Shown: piece by piece, positions 1 to 7,412 of the stretch
Layout: each line of letters opens with the position of its first letter
How positions within the stretch are numbered: the stretch's first letter is position 1
Assembly (NCBI GenBank): GCA_031292095.1
Contig: JARLHU010000049.1
Location: forward strand, 17,859-81,858
Source of the DNA: Desulfosporosinus sp.
GTDB lineage: Bacteria; Bacillota; Desulfitobacteriia; Desulfitobacteriales; Desulfitobacteriaceae
Reading direction: 5' to 3'
Length of the DNA: 64,000 bases
Notes under the pieces: generated by a model
The model's database searches: none
Told to the model about the DNA's origin: nothing
What the model saw: the letters and a program-made list of their open reading frames with translations, nothing else
Made by a program: the position numbers and the translations under genes

Positions 1-2154
1 ATCAATCGTGTGGCTAACCGTCGTGAGGTCACGGTGGAAGTATTGAAACCAGCTGAGGTCCCGGCTGCTGCAATGGCTGAAGCTCCGATATATCGGGGCG
101 GAGAACAATTGCAGCCATGGCAGCGCTCCTTTGTAACCATGTTTTTGGAGCACCGAGAAACATATGGTAAAGCTCGCTTACTTTTGGCTGACGAGGTCGG
201 AGTTGGTAAAACACTCTCAATGGCAACCAGTGCACTGGTGAGCGCCCTTCTTGAAGATGGTCCGGTTCTCATTCTTGTTCCGTCCACGTTAACGATTCAG
301 TGGCAAATTGAGATGATGGATAAGCTGGGGATTCCCGCAGCTGTCTGGTCTTCTCAAAAAAAGGTGTGGCTTGGTGTTGAAGGTCAGATTTTATCCCCAC
401 GCGGAGATGCATCTTCTATAAAAAAATGTCCATACAAAATCGCCATCATTTCGACTGGATTGATCATGCACCAGCGGGAGAGATCTGACTTTGTCAAAGA
501 AGCAGGAATGCTCCTAAAAAATCGATTCGGGACAGTCATTCTGGATGAAGCACACAAAGCGCGAGCAAGAGGTGGACTTGGTGATCAAGCATCTGAACCC
601 AACAATCTTCTCGCTTTTATGCAGCAAATCGGAAGGCGTACCCGGCATTTGATACTGGGTACTGCGACCCCTATCCAGACGGACGTCCGGGAACTTTGGG
701 ACCTTTTGGGAATCCTGAATAGCGGTGCAGAGTTTGTTCTTGGGGATTCATTATCCCCTTGGCGAGACCATGAACAAGCGATTCCACTGGTGACTGGAAA
801 AAGCCAAGTCACTTCCGAGCAAGAGGTCTGGCGGTGGCTAAGCAACCCACTTCCACCGGCTAATGAACATCATATTGTCCAGCAGATTCGCGATTATTTG
901 GCGATTGACTCCAAGTCTTTCTTTTGCGCACACCGGTATGAAGACCTAGACTATATGATTCAGAACATGTGGCTTTCTGAGTGTCTGGAGCCCAAATTCT
1001 TCAAAGAAAATAACCCCGTATTGCGTCATACCGTTTTAAGAAAGCGAAAACAGCTAGAAGACGATGGTCTGTTAGAAAAAGTCGGGGTTAATACGCACCC
1101 GTTAACCCGAAACCTTGCCCAGTATCAGTCTCGCTTTGTTGGCTTGGGAATTCCAACCAATACACCCTTTCAGGTTGCGTATGAAAAAGCTGAAGAGTTT
1201 AGCAAGCTCCTTCAATCCAGAACCAAAGCTGGTGGCTTCATGAAAACTTTGATGCTTCAGCGTATTTGTTCAAGTTTTGCATCTGGTTTGAAAACTGCAC
1301 AGAAGATGCTAAAGCACTCTATTTCAAATGAGGATGAGGACCGTAGTGAAGAAGTAGAACACATCCTTTCTGAAATGAATCCAGCAGAAGTCGCCTGCCT
1401 CAAAGAAATAGAGACGCAGCTTTCACGTGCTGAAGCGGTAGATTCTAAACTGAATACAGTGAAGTGGTTCTTAACTGTATTCAGGACTGATGGGAAAACA
1501 TGGCTTGAACACGGTTGTATTATCTTCAGTCAGTACTACGACACTGCGGAATGGATCGCCAAAGAACTGGCAAAATCAATTAAAGGTGAAGTTGTGGCCG
1601 TATATGCCGGTGTTGGAAAAAGCGGTCTTTTCCGAGACGTGCAGTTTAACAAGGTCGAACGTGAAGTCATCAAGGCTGCTGTTAGAACTCGTGAGATCCG
1701 GCTGGTAGTAGCAACTGATGCGGCTTGCGAAGGGTTGAACCTTCAAACATTAGGCACCTTGATTAACATTGATCTTCCTTGGAATCCGTCTCGGCTGGAA
1801 CAGCGATTGGGTAGAATCAAGCGGTTCGGTCAGTCTCGTAAGTTTGTCGATATGCTCAATCTTGTCTACAGCGAAACTCAGGATGAGAAGGTTTATAACG
1901 TATTATCAGAACGCCTGCGTGACACCTATGACATTTTCGGCAGCCTCCCTGACATAATCGATGATGAATGGATTGAAGACGAAGAAAAGCTTAAAGACCG
2001 AATGAACGAATACATTCACGAAAGGAAAAAGGCACAGGATGCTTTTACTGTGAAGTATCGTGGGACCATAGACCCTGAGGCACATTTATGGGAACGATGT
2101 GCGTCTGTTTTATCTCGTCGTGACATTGTAAACAAACTAAGTGAGCCCTGGTAG
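1..2154 (+). CDS. SNF2-type DEAD/DEAH helicase, 5' end outside window
   Basis: This is a superfamily 2 ATPase of the SNF2/helicase-related type. Numbered from the GTG at 10, motif I is ADEVGVGKT at residues 60-68, motif II is LDEAH at 178-182, and motif VI is QRLGRIKRFGQ at 598-608. The reading frame is still open at base 1 and the GTG has no SD in the window, so the true start probably lies upstream. Relatives of this shape often carry an N-terminal phospholipase-D-like domain and occur in defence islands; that domain cannot be seen here. No partner gene on the same strand is tightly coupled. A role in phage or plasmid defence is inference from family and from the operon at 5 kb. Confidence 0.8.
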   Translation: MNRVANRREVTVEVLKPAEVPAAAMAEAPIYRGGEQLQPWQRSFVTMFLEHRETYGKARLLLADEVGVGKTLSMATSALVSALLEDGPVLILVPSTLTIQWQIEMMDKLGIPAAVWSSQKKVWLGVEGQILSPRGDASSIKKCPYKIAIISTGLIMHQRERSDFVKEAGMLLKNRFGTVILDEAHKARARGGLGDQASEPNNLLAFMQQIGRRTRHLILGTATPIQTDVRELWDLLGILNSGAEFVLGDSLSPWRDHEQAIPLVTGKSQVTSEQEVWRWLSNPLPPANEHHIVQQIRDYLAIDSKSFFCAHRYEDLDYMIQNMWLSECLEPKFFKENNPVLRHTVLRKRKQLEDDGLLEKVGVNTHPLTRNLAQYQSRFVGLGIPTNTPFQVAYEKAEEFSKLLQSRTKAGGFMKTLMLQRICSSFASGLKTAQKMLKHSISNEDEDRSEEVEHILSEMNPAEVACLKEIETQLSRAEAVDSKLNTVKWFLTVFRTDGKTWLEHGCIIFSQYYDTAEWIAKELAKSIKGEVVAVYAGVGKSGLFRDVQFNKVEREVIKAAVRTREIRLVVATDAACEGLNLQTLGTLINIDLPWNPSRLEQRLGRIKRFGQSRKFVDMLNLVYSETQDEKVYNVLSERLRDTYDIFGSLPDIIDDEWIEDEEKLKDRMNEYIHERKKAQDAFTVKYRGTIDPEAHLWERCASVLSRRDIVNKLSEPW

Positions 2155-2689
2155 AGCCGTATCCGCACGTCCTCTGCTTCGGCGGTGGGTCGCGGGAATT
2201 TCGAGAAACTGGAAACGAAACGGGCGCGGTACTGCTTTAACAGCTAGTACCCAGCTCCACTTCGTTTCGCCCAAATTGGCTCCCATAGATCACCAAATTC
2301 TGGTACTCGCGGAACAATATATGAAAACCCTTTGCAAATTCAAAACAGATATACTGGACAACAGACAATGTAAGTGGACTGCTCACTACTTCCATATTTG
2401 GCTACTAGTACCGTCAACATTCGACGATGATTTTAGGAAGATGTTAGCTGAAATAGTAATTAAAGATAAGGATTGTGAAGAAAATCTTAATGTTCTTTGG
2501 GTAAAACTAAATGATAATGATCGGCCGGTTTATTATAATTTTAGCTATGAAAACGAAAAGCACCTTTTCGGGTTTAATACTTTCAATTTTGAAAAGCTGA
2601 TTGAGAAGTATAACGCAGAAATTAAATCAGTTTTACCAAGTTTGAGTCTGGAGTATTATGGTAGTGTGTGCTCGCCTCTTGAAGTATAG
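2141..2689 (+). CDS. Hypothetical protein, start and integrity uncertain
   Basis: The frame begins with a GTG that overlaps the helicase stop and has no SD. The first ~35 codons are Arg-rich and do not look like a natural N-terminus, whereas residues from about 45 onward have ordinary composition. An internal ATG at 2321 is an alternative start but also lacks a convincing SD. No family is recognised. It may be the 3' part of a gene whose beginning was lost or replaced next to the helicase. Confidence 0.35.
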   Translation: MSPGRAVSARPLLRRWVAGISRNWKRNGRGTALTASTQLHFVSPKLAPIDHQILVLAEQYMKTLCKFKTDILDNRQCKWTAHYFHIWLLVPSTFDDDFRKMLAEIVIKDKDCEENLNVLWVKLNDNDRPVYYNFSYENEKHLFGFNTFNFEKLIEKYNAEIKSVLPSLSLEYYGSVCSPLEV

Positions 2690-2770
2690 GTGACTACGTA
2701 TGTTTTGTTAATGATGCCGATCTGGAAAGGCTGAGCGTATTTAATCTAGAAGTATGAGTTTACAGTGAGG

Positions 2771-2884
2771 TAAATAAATCGCCGGATCATTCTAAGATAG
2801 GGAAGGGTGTCCCGGCTAAGTAAAGAAGCTCTGGGGTAGTTAAGTAATTTGCTGGGTGGGGTGAGTTTGTAATTAAGGCGGGAT
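2771..2884 (+). repeat. Conserved ~115-nt leader, copy A
   Basis: This segment matches the one at 3866-3980, and both sit directly in front of a start codon. A 23-nt core (AAAGAAGCTCTGG through GGTAGTTAAG, near 2822-2844) is identical in the two copies, as are most of the blocks GGAAGGGTGTCCCGGC and CTGGGTGGGGTGAGTTTGT. The 5' GCCGG at 2781-2785 can pair with CCGGC at 2812-2816. The likely SD of the next gene (GGCGGGA) forms the 3' end of the block. It could be a cis-regulatory RNA or an inserted repeat; no known riboswitch class was recognised. Confidence 0.6.
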
Positions 2885-2890
2885 AGTATT

Positions 2891-3814
2891 TTGAAACTCT
2901 TTTCTTTTTTGAAAATTAATAGAATTCTGGCTACCTTGGCAATAATTGTCTTGGTAATGACTGGGTACTTGCTCTTGGCACGTCCTTACCAGCTTAATTG
3001 GGGCGCGACGGACCAGGAAGTGAAACAGTCCATGCCGGGAGATCAGCTGTCTCTCCATCCGGAATTCTTCGCAACTCGGGCGATTACTATCACTGGTTCA
3101 CCGGAGGAAATCTGGCCTTGGCTGATACAGATGGGATATGGTCGAGCCGGGTACTATGGCTTTGACATCCTGGAAAACCTAGGAAGTTCGAAGGGAATTC
3201 GCAGTGCTGACCGCATCTTACCTGAATTTCAGCAATTTAAGGTTGGTGATGAAGTACCGATTAGTTCCGTTGCCCATATGGTCTTCGTTGCTATTGAACC
3301 AAACCGGTACGTAATTTGGACTGGAACGAACCATCAAGGCAGTTTTATCTGGGCATTATATCCTTTAGATCAGAGCCATACCCGTCTGGTTAGTCGTATC
3401 CGCTGGTCTTTTCATTGGACACAGCCTCGTCTACTTGCCCTTGACTTGTTCACAGAATTCACCGATCATATTGCCGTCCGTGAAATTTTACAAGGAGTAA
3501 AACGGCGGGTAGAAAATCAAATTGAGCCAATGGCGCAACAAGACACTGAGTTTGCGGTCTATGTTGTGGCCGCTCTAATCTTCTTTGCTACACTCCTGTT
3601 GTCGCTCATTCGCCCGCTCACCTGGGGAAGATGGCTGGCGGGATTTGGAGGAGGATTGGCTTGGCTCATCATCTGGTATGCACCAGTATCGATCTGGATC
3701 AGAGTTGGATTTTGTCTTCTGGTTATATTGGGATTACGCATGTGGTTCGTCAGACCTCTCCGCCAAAAAACTACTTCTCAAAGTAGAGTGGATCATAATT
3801 CTCAGTCAGGATAA
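2891..3814 (+). CDS. Membrane protein with SRPBCC-like domain
   Basis: A TTG start follows the SD GGCGGGA at the end of the repeated leader. The 307-aa product has one N-terminal membrane segment (about residues 11-30), a soluble central part resembling SRPBCC/polyketide-cyclase folds (SPEEIWPWLIQMGYGRAGYY near 70-90), and two or three membrane segments after residue 220. SRPBCC domains bind hydrophobic ligands in a deep cavity; the ligand here cannot be predicted. The gene appears to stand alone between the two leader copies. Family assignment is by pattern and is moderately sure; the function is unknown. Confidence 0.65.
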   Translation: MKLFSFLKINRILATLAIIVLVMTGYLLLARPYQLNWGATDQEVKQSMPGDQLSLHPEFFATRAITITGSPEEIWPWLIQMGYGRAGYYGFDILENLGSSKGIRSADRILPEFQQFKVGDEVPISSVAHMVFVAIEPNRYVIWTGTNHQGSFIWALYPLDQSHTRLVSRIRWSFHWTQPRLLALDLFTEFTDHIAVREILQGVKRRVENQIEPMAQQDTEFAVYVVAALIFFATLLLSLIRPLTWGRWLAGFGGGLAWLIIWYAPVSIWIRVGFCLLVILGLRMWFVRPLRQKTTSQSRVDHNSQSG

Positions 3815-3865
3815 GTCCAAATAGAATAAACTTTGCTTTCTATAGTGCCCCAAAGTAGGTCATTA

Positions 3866-3980
3866 CATAAATAGGTCCCCGGATCATTCCCAGATTGAGG
3901 AAGGGTGTCCCGGCTTGGCAAAGAAGCTCTGGGGTAGTTAAGGGTGTTCTGGGTGGGGTGAGTTTGTAAATAGGCGAGGG
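3866..3980 (+). repeat. Conserved ~115-nt leader, copy B
   Basis: This is the second copy of the leader at 2771-2884, upstream of yjbQ. It keeps the identical 23-nt core (about 3919-3941) and the GTCCCGGC and CTGGGTGGGGTGAGTTTGTAA blocks. It ends in GCGAGGG, which serves as the SD of the gene starting at 3989. Its first stem (CCGG/CCGG) is shorter by one pair than in copy A. The two downstream genes are unrelated, which favours either a shared regulator or a mobile repeat. Confidence 0.6.
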
Positions 3981-3988
3981 TAACATAC

Positions 3989-4387
3989 ATGATTCATGAG
4001 ATACATTTGCTGACCAAGAGAAGGGACGAAATGCTCGACATAACGGCACAAGTTGAAGAACTTCTGGTTCTGGGAAATGTTCAAGACGGCCTTGCAGTAG
4101 TCTATTCTTTCCATACCACGGCAGGGATAACGATCAATGAGAATGCCGACCTGGATGTGCAAAGAGATATTCTACGGAGGCTTGATGAAATTTACCCGTG
4201 GGATATGGCTGAAGACCGCCACTTTGAGGGAAATTCTGCCGCACACTTGAAAGCAAGCACGGTAGGGGCATCCCAAACCTTCATTATTCATAACGGGAAA
4301 TTGCTCCTAGGCCGCTGGCAGGGTATTTACTTTTGTGAATTTGACGGTCCTCGTGCGCGTACTTGTTATGTGAAAACCCTGAGGTGA
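3989..4387 (+). CDS. yjbQ: YjbQ/UPF0047 family protein
   Basis: This 132-aa protein matches the YjbQ (secondary thiamine-phosphate synthase) family over its usual length. Visible motifs are [26 protein letters not shown], and a C-terminal block ending [15 protein letters not shown]. Members have weak thiamine-phosphate synthase activity in vitro, but their physiological role is unsettled. ATG 3989 lies 8 nt after the SD GCGAGGG, which is also the 3' end of leader copy B. The next small ORF begins 4 nt after the stop. Confidence 0.9.
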   Translation: MIHEIHLLTKRRDEMLDITAQVEELLVLGNVQDGLAVVYSFHTTAGITINENADLDVQRDILRRLDEIYPWDMAEDRHFEGNSAAHLKASTVGASQTFIIHNGKLLLGRWQGIYFCEFDGPRARTCYVKTLR

Positions 4388-4391
4388 TTTA

Positions 4392-4595
4392 GTGTATATA
4401 GCTTTCCCAGCGGACGAAAGGGTCAAAGCAAGGCTTGATTCTGTTTGTAAATCTCTTGGTATTACCTATGAAGAGTGGTTTGAGACTGCCCTGAAAGCAT
4501 CGGAGTTCAATGGTTTTGTTAAGTTTCTAGATAATCCTGAAAACCAAACCTCGTGGATTGGGACGAGAACCTATGCAATTTGTAAGACGATCTGA
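4392..4595 (+). CDS. Small hypothetical protein (67 aa)
   Basis: A GTG start lies just after GAGGTGA, which overlaps the yjbQ stop codon and serves as SD, so translation is probably coupled to yjbQ. The stop codon overlaps the stem of a terminator. The product is soluble and partly helical (residues 8-40), with no recognised domain. The spacing, the SD and the terminator immediately after it support a real gene; function unknown. Confidence 0.55.
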   Translation: MYIAFPADERVKARLDSVCKSLGITYEEWFETALKASEFNGFVKFLDNPENQTSWIGTRTYAICKTI

Positions 4596-4617
4596 CGCTG
4601 AATAAGCGTCATTTTTT
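4594..4617 (+). terminator. Intrinsic terminator after yjbQ unit
   Basis: A 6-bp stem GACGCT/AGCGTC (4594-4599 and 4605-4610) with a GAATA loop is followed by six T residues. It ends the yjbQ and small-ORF transcript. Confidence 0.8.
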
Positions 4618-4974
4618 GTTGTCGTGGAATTATATTGGAGGAATTTAGCAACTTTTGAAGAACCTTATAATATGGCTATCCATTAATAAGCTGGAATGAT
4701 AAAGACCTAATGTATAACATATGCGAGTGGTTGACTGAAAAATGCTATAGTCATTTGCCTGGATGCATATTTCGGTTTGATGGAGCCACCATTCCGTTTT
4801 GGACTGAGCCACCTGTGGCTCTCACTTTCCGGAACGTTCGCTCATTTTGACCCGGAGTATACAGCCTGGATAGTAATTTTTTTCTAATAATCAAAGTAAG
4901 GATTTTTGATAATTTTCGGAGAGATTTGGTAATACGAATTCAAAATTTGAAATTCTATTCGAGAGGGGAAATAG
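4618..4974. other. Gene-free stretch upstream of three-gene operon
   Basis: No ORF is supported. Around 4780-4850 the sequence repeats GAGCCACC/TGGCTC words (for example TGAGCCACCTGTGGCTC), a pattern I associate with terminal regions of IS21-type elements. No transposase gene or second end is present, so at most this is a decayed IS end. The AT-rich part from 4870 must contain the promoter for the operon at 4975, and an SD (GAGAGGGG) lies at 4960-4967. No clear -35/-10 pair stands out. Confidence 0.4.
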
Positions 4975-6852
4975 ATGTCAGTTTATTCGATAGATGTAAA
5001 AATAGAGTTATCTGAAGATAAATTAATAGACATGTTTATCCTCCAGTGGCATACACCACTGGCTCAGGGACATGTTCTGTCGAAACTCTCAAATCAACGT
5101 GCTAAAGAAAGAACGAATGATTTAGTTGAATTCCGCGATTGGCTATTAAACTATTTGGATAAAACAGTACCAATCAGACCATTATTTATTATTTCTCCCG
5201 AGCTATCTATTCCAGATGGCTGTACCTGCGTTCTTCAAGAGATCGTTGAAAGGATTAATCGGCCTACTATGATTATCGTTGGACTCGAATATATGGACTG
5301 GGGGCAATATCAAGACCTCATAAATTCGCTTCCTGATATGCCAGAGAAAAACCAATGGCTTGATGAACGGTTTGATAAGCATATTTTTAACACGGCTGGA
5401 ATATGGATTCGCGACTTGGATGGAGTAATAAAAAGGTTCATTCAACCTAAAATGCACCCCCAAGATCATGAACAGGCAATGCCTGTTTATTCAGGCCAGC
5501 ATTATTTTGTTTTCAAATCAACAACTCAAGTTGGGGGTAAAAGACTGAATTTTTGCGTACAAATTTGTAGTGATTTTAGTGCCTCACAAAACGTGAGAGA
5601 CTTTAGAGGTGCAATTGCATCAGAGTGCCCAGGGCTAGAACTAGATTTAACATTTCTCATACAATGTAACAAAGATCAATGGGTAGAACAGTTTCAACAG
5701 GCTGTTCAAGCATATTTCGAGATACCTGATGGAATGGCATCAACATCTAACGGTTGTCTGGTATTTGTTAATAATGCGAACGAAAAATTTGGAAAGACAT
5801 CCGAATGGGGTATTTCGAAATTACACTTTCCGCACAAAAGATGGCGCAATTTAGATTTTCCTGCACCGACTTATTGGCTACATAATGATGGACCTCATAA
5901 CTATCAAGCAGTTGTGTTACGTGAATCGGGTCCGGGCTTTTATTGGTTAACCTATAAACCTCAATATTTAGTCTCGAGTATCGCTGGTAGTGGACAGGCA
6001 CTGCCATTTCCTAAGGTAGAAGCGCTTTTTGCTCCTGTAATTGGACAAAAATTTGGAGGATTGGTAAAACCATTTGAACCAATTCTTCCTATACTTCATT
6101 GGTTTAGGAGTGAATCGTTAGAAGGTGTGAAGGAACTTGATTTTGATTTAAAGTCAAACGAGGTCAATAATGACGTTTCCATTTCGTACATTGAGTCGTT
6201 TAAATTTGGAATAGATGATTGGTGTCGGACATTTAGTACACAAGATTGGCAACTACGACAGGCAACTAACCTATATTTCCTATGGTGTGAAAGATGCAAA
6301 CGTGAGCCCCTGAACCCAATAAATGAGCCAGAACCCGTGAGATGGTGTAGACAAGCCTCTAATGGGGTTAAACGATTAATGGGATCTTATTCTTTGTTGT
6401 GTCTGGGATTTTCTGCTTTTCAATGTGAACATATTGAACCTAACATCAGCCAAACATTGCACGCTTATTTCGGTAATGACTTGGGTGTGGTATTCTTATG
6501 GGGATGTGGTTCAGCTATGTCAAGAAAAATGATTGTTGATTATTTACATAGTTTAAGTGTAGAAGGGTTAACTACACCAAAGGTTTTAATAGTATTGGTA
6601 AATCCTATTGACAATCCCGGAAGTAATAAAGTTAAAGAAATTGTTGGTTCAGTAGGGAATTCTATTACTCAAACCACTTCATATGAAGAGTTACCCGCTC
6701 ATTTGAAACCACCAGGTGATGTTGTAAGTGTCAAAGGACCTGAATTTATATGCATGTGTGATAATATACTTATTAACGGAGTTAGTAATGCTATCGACCA
6801 ACTCGACCTTAAAAATAGGCTGAAGCTAGCCATCCAGGAGGTTATAGCATGA
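4975..6852 (+). CDS. Nitrilase-fold protein, putative effector of ABC three-component-like system
   Basis: The first ~330 residues look like a carbon-nitrogen hydrolase. A Glu-Lys-Cys triad can be placed at E76 (IISPELSIP), K159 (IQPKMHPQ) and C198 (CVQICSDF), in the order and approximate spacing of the nitrilase superfamily. Residues ~400-625 form a second region, including a Gly/Cys-rich stretch FLWGCGSAMSRK, that I cannot assign. The total of 625 aa is about twice a free-standing nitrilase. The ATG has a good SD, and the stop overlaps the next start (ATGA), so the three genes are coupled. Nitrilase domains occur fused to DRT type 1 (UG1) defence reverse transcriptases, which makes an effector role plausible here. 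The substrate is unknown. Confidence 0.7.
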   Translation: MSVYSIDVKIELSEDKLIDMFILQWHTPLAQGHVLSKLSNQRAKERTNDLVEFRDWLLNYLDKTVPIRPLFIISPELSIPDGCTCVLQEIVERINRPTMIIVGLEYMDWGQYQDLINSLPDMPEKNQWLDERFDKHIFNTAGIWIRDLDGVIKRFIQPKMHPQDHEQAMPVYSGQHYFVFKSTTQVGGKRLNFCVQICSDFSASQNVRDFRGAIASECPGLELDLTFLIQCNKDQWVEQFQQAVQAYFEIPDGMASTSNGCLVFVNNANEKFGKTSEWGISKLHFPHKRWRNLDFPAPTYWLHNDGPHNYQAVVLRESGPGFYWLTYKPQYLVSSIAGSGQALPFPKVEALFAPVIGQKFGGLVKPFEPILPILHWFRSESLEGVKELDFDLKSNEVNNDVSISYIESFKFGIDDWCRTFSTQDWQLRQATNLYFLWCERCKREPLNPINEPEPVRWCRQASNGVKRLMGSYSLLCLGFSAFQCEHIEPNISQTLHAYFGNDLGVVFLWGCGSAMSRKMIVDYLHSLSVEGLTTPKVLIVLVNPIDNPGSNKVKEIVGSVGNSITQTTSYEELPAHLKPPGDVVSVKGPEFICMCDNILINGVSNAIDQLDLKNRLKLAIQEVIA

Positions 6853-7412
6853 TACCGAAAATATATTCAAACGTTACGAATCTGTTTACCATGTCCGGTT
6901 GGGAGCCGATTCCGCTTAATGCTAATGCCGAGGAGGCCGGTTTTACAGGGATTTTCACATGTGGCTATGGGACAATAGGGCTTGTTATTGATGAAGTCAA
7001 CTCAATATTATCATGTTGGGTAGATTGTCAGGCCTTTATGTCTGAACTCCGTGAGAACCAGAGTGTTGGTGTAAAGAAGGATTTATATCTTGTGTTCATT
7101 GTTCCAAGAATTACTGAAAACTCTGTGGTTAATTTACAAAGTGTTGTAAATGATACCTATGTTTGTCGAAAAATATGTATCGAACAGGGTGAGAGAACAC
7201 CGGAGGAGTCATTGATGGATATACCATTTTTAAAATTAGTTCATGCAAGGGATATAGGTAATGAGTCTCAAGAGTTCGCCAGTTCAATCGAATTTTCTAC
7301 TAAAGGTCTATCTAAAGAGTTGTTAACAGATTTAGTAAAACGGTCAAAAGGGGCAATAATTGAAAGTTTACTAGAAGGAAAGTACAAAGAGGTGTCCATT
7401 GATGAGAATTGA
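6849..7412 (+). CDS. 187-aa middle protein of three-gene operon
   Basis: The ATG overlaps the previous stop by 4 nt and follows the SD AGGAGG. The protein has no membrane segment. It begins IYSNVTNLFTMSGWEPIPL, contains a beta-rich core ending KKDLYLVFIVPRI near residue 88, and has a helical C-terminus. Its size, its place between a putative effector and an SMC-like ATPase, and its lack of catalytic motifs fit the 'middle component' of ABC three-component (ABC-3C) systems predicted by Aravind and colleagues. That match is by architecture, not by alignment. Its stop lies inside the start region of the next gene. Confidence 0.6.
   Translation: MIPKIYSNVTNLFTMSGWEPIPLNANAEEAGFTGIFTCGYGTIGLVIDEVNSILSCWVDCQAFMSELRENQSVGVKKDLYLVFIVPRITENSVVNLQSVVNDTYVCRKICIEQGERTPEESLMDIPFLKLVHARDIGNESQEFASSIEFSTKGLSKELLTDLVKRSKGAIIESLLEGKYKEVSIDEN

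Noticed and set aside
4780..4860. Possible IS21-type end (GAGCCACC/TGGCTC words)
   Set aside because: Only one short stretch, no transposase or second end, and no target duplication; kept only as a note.
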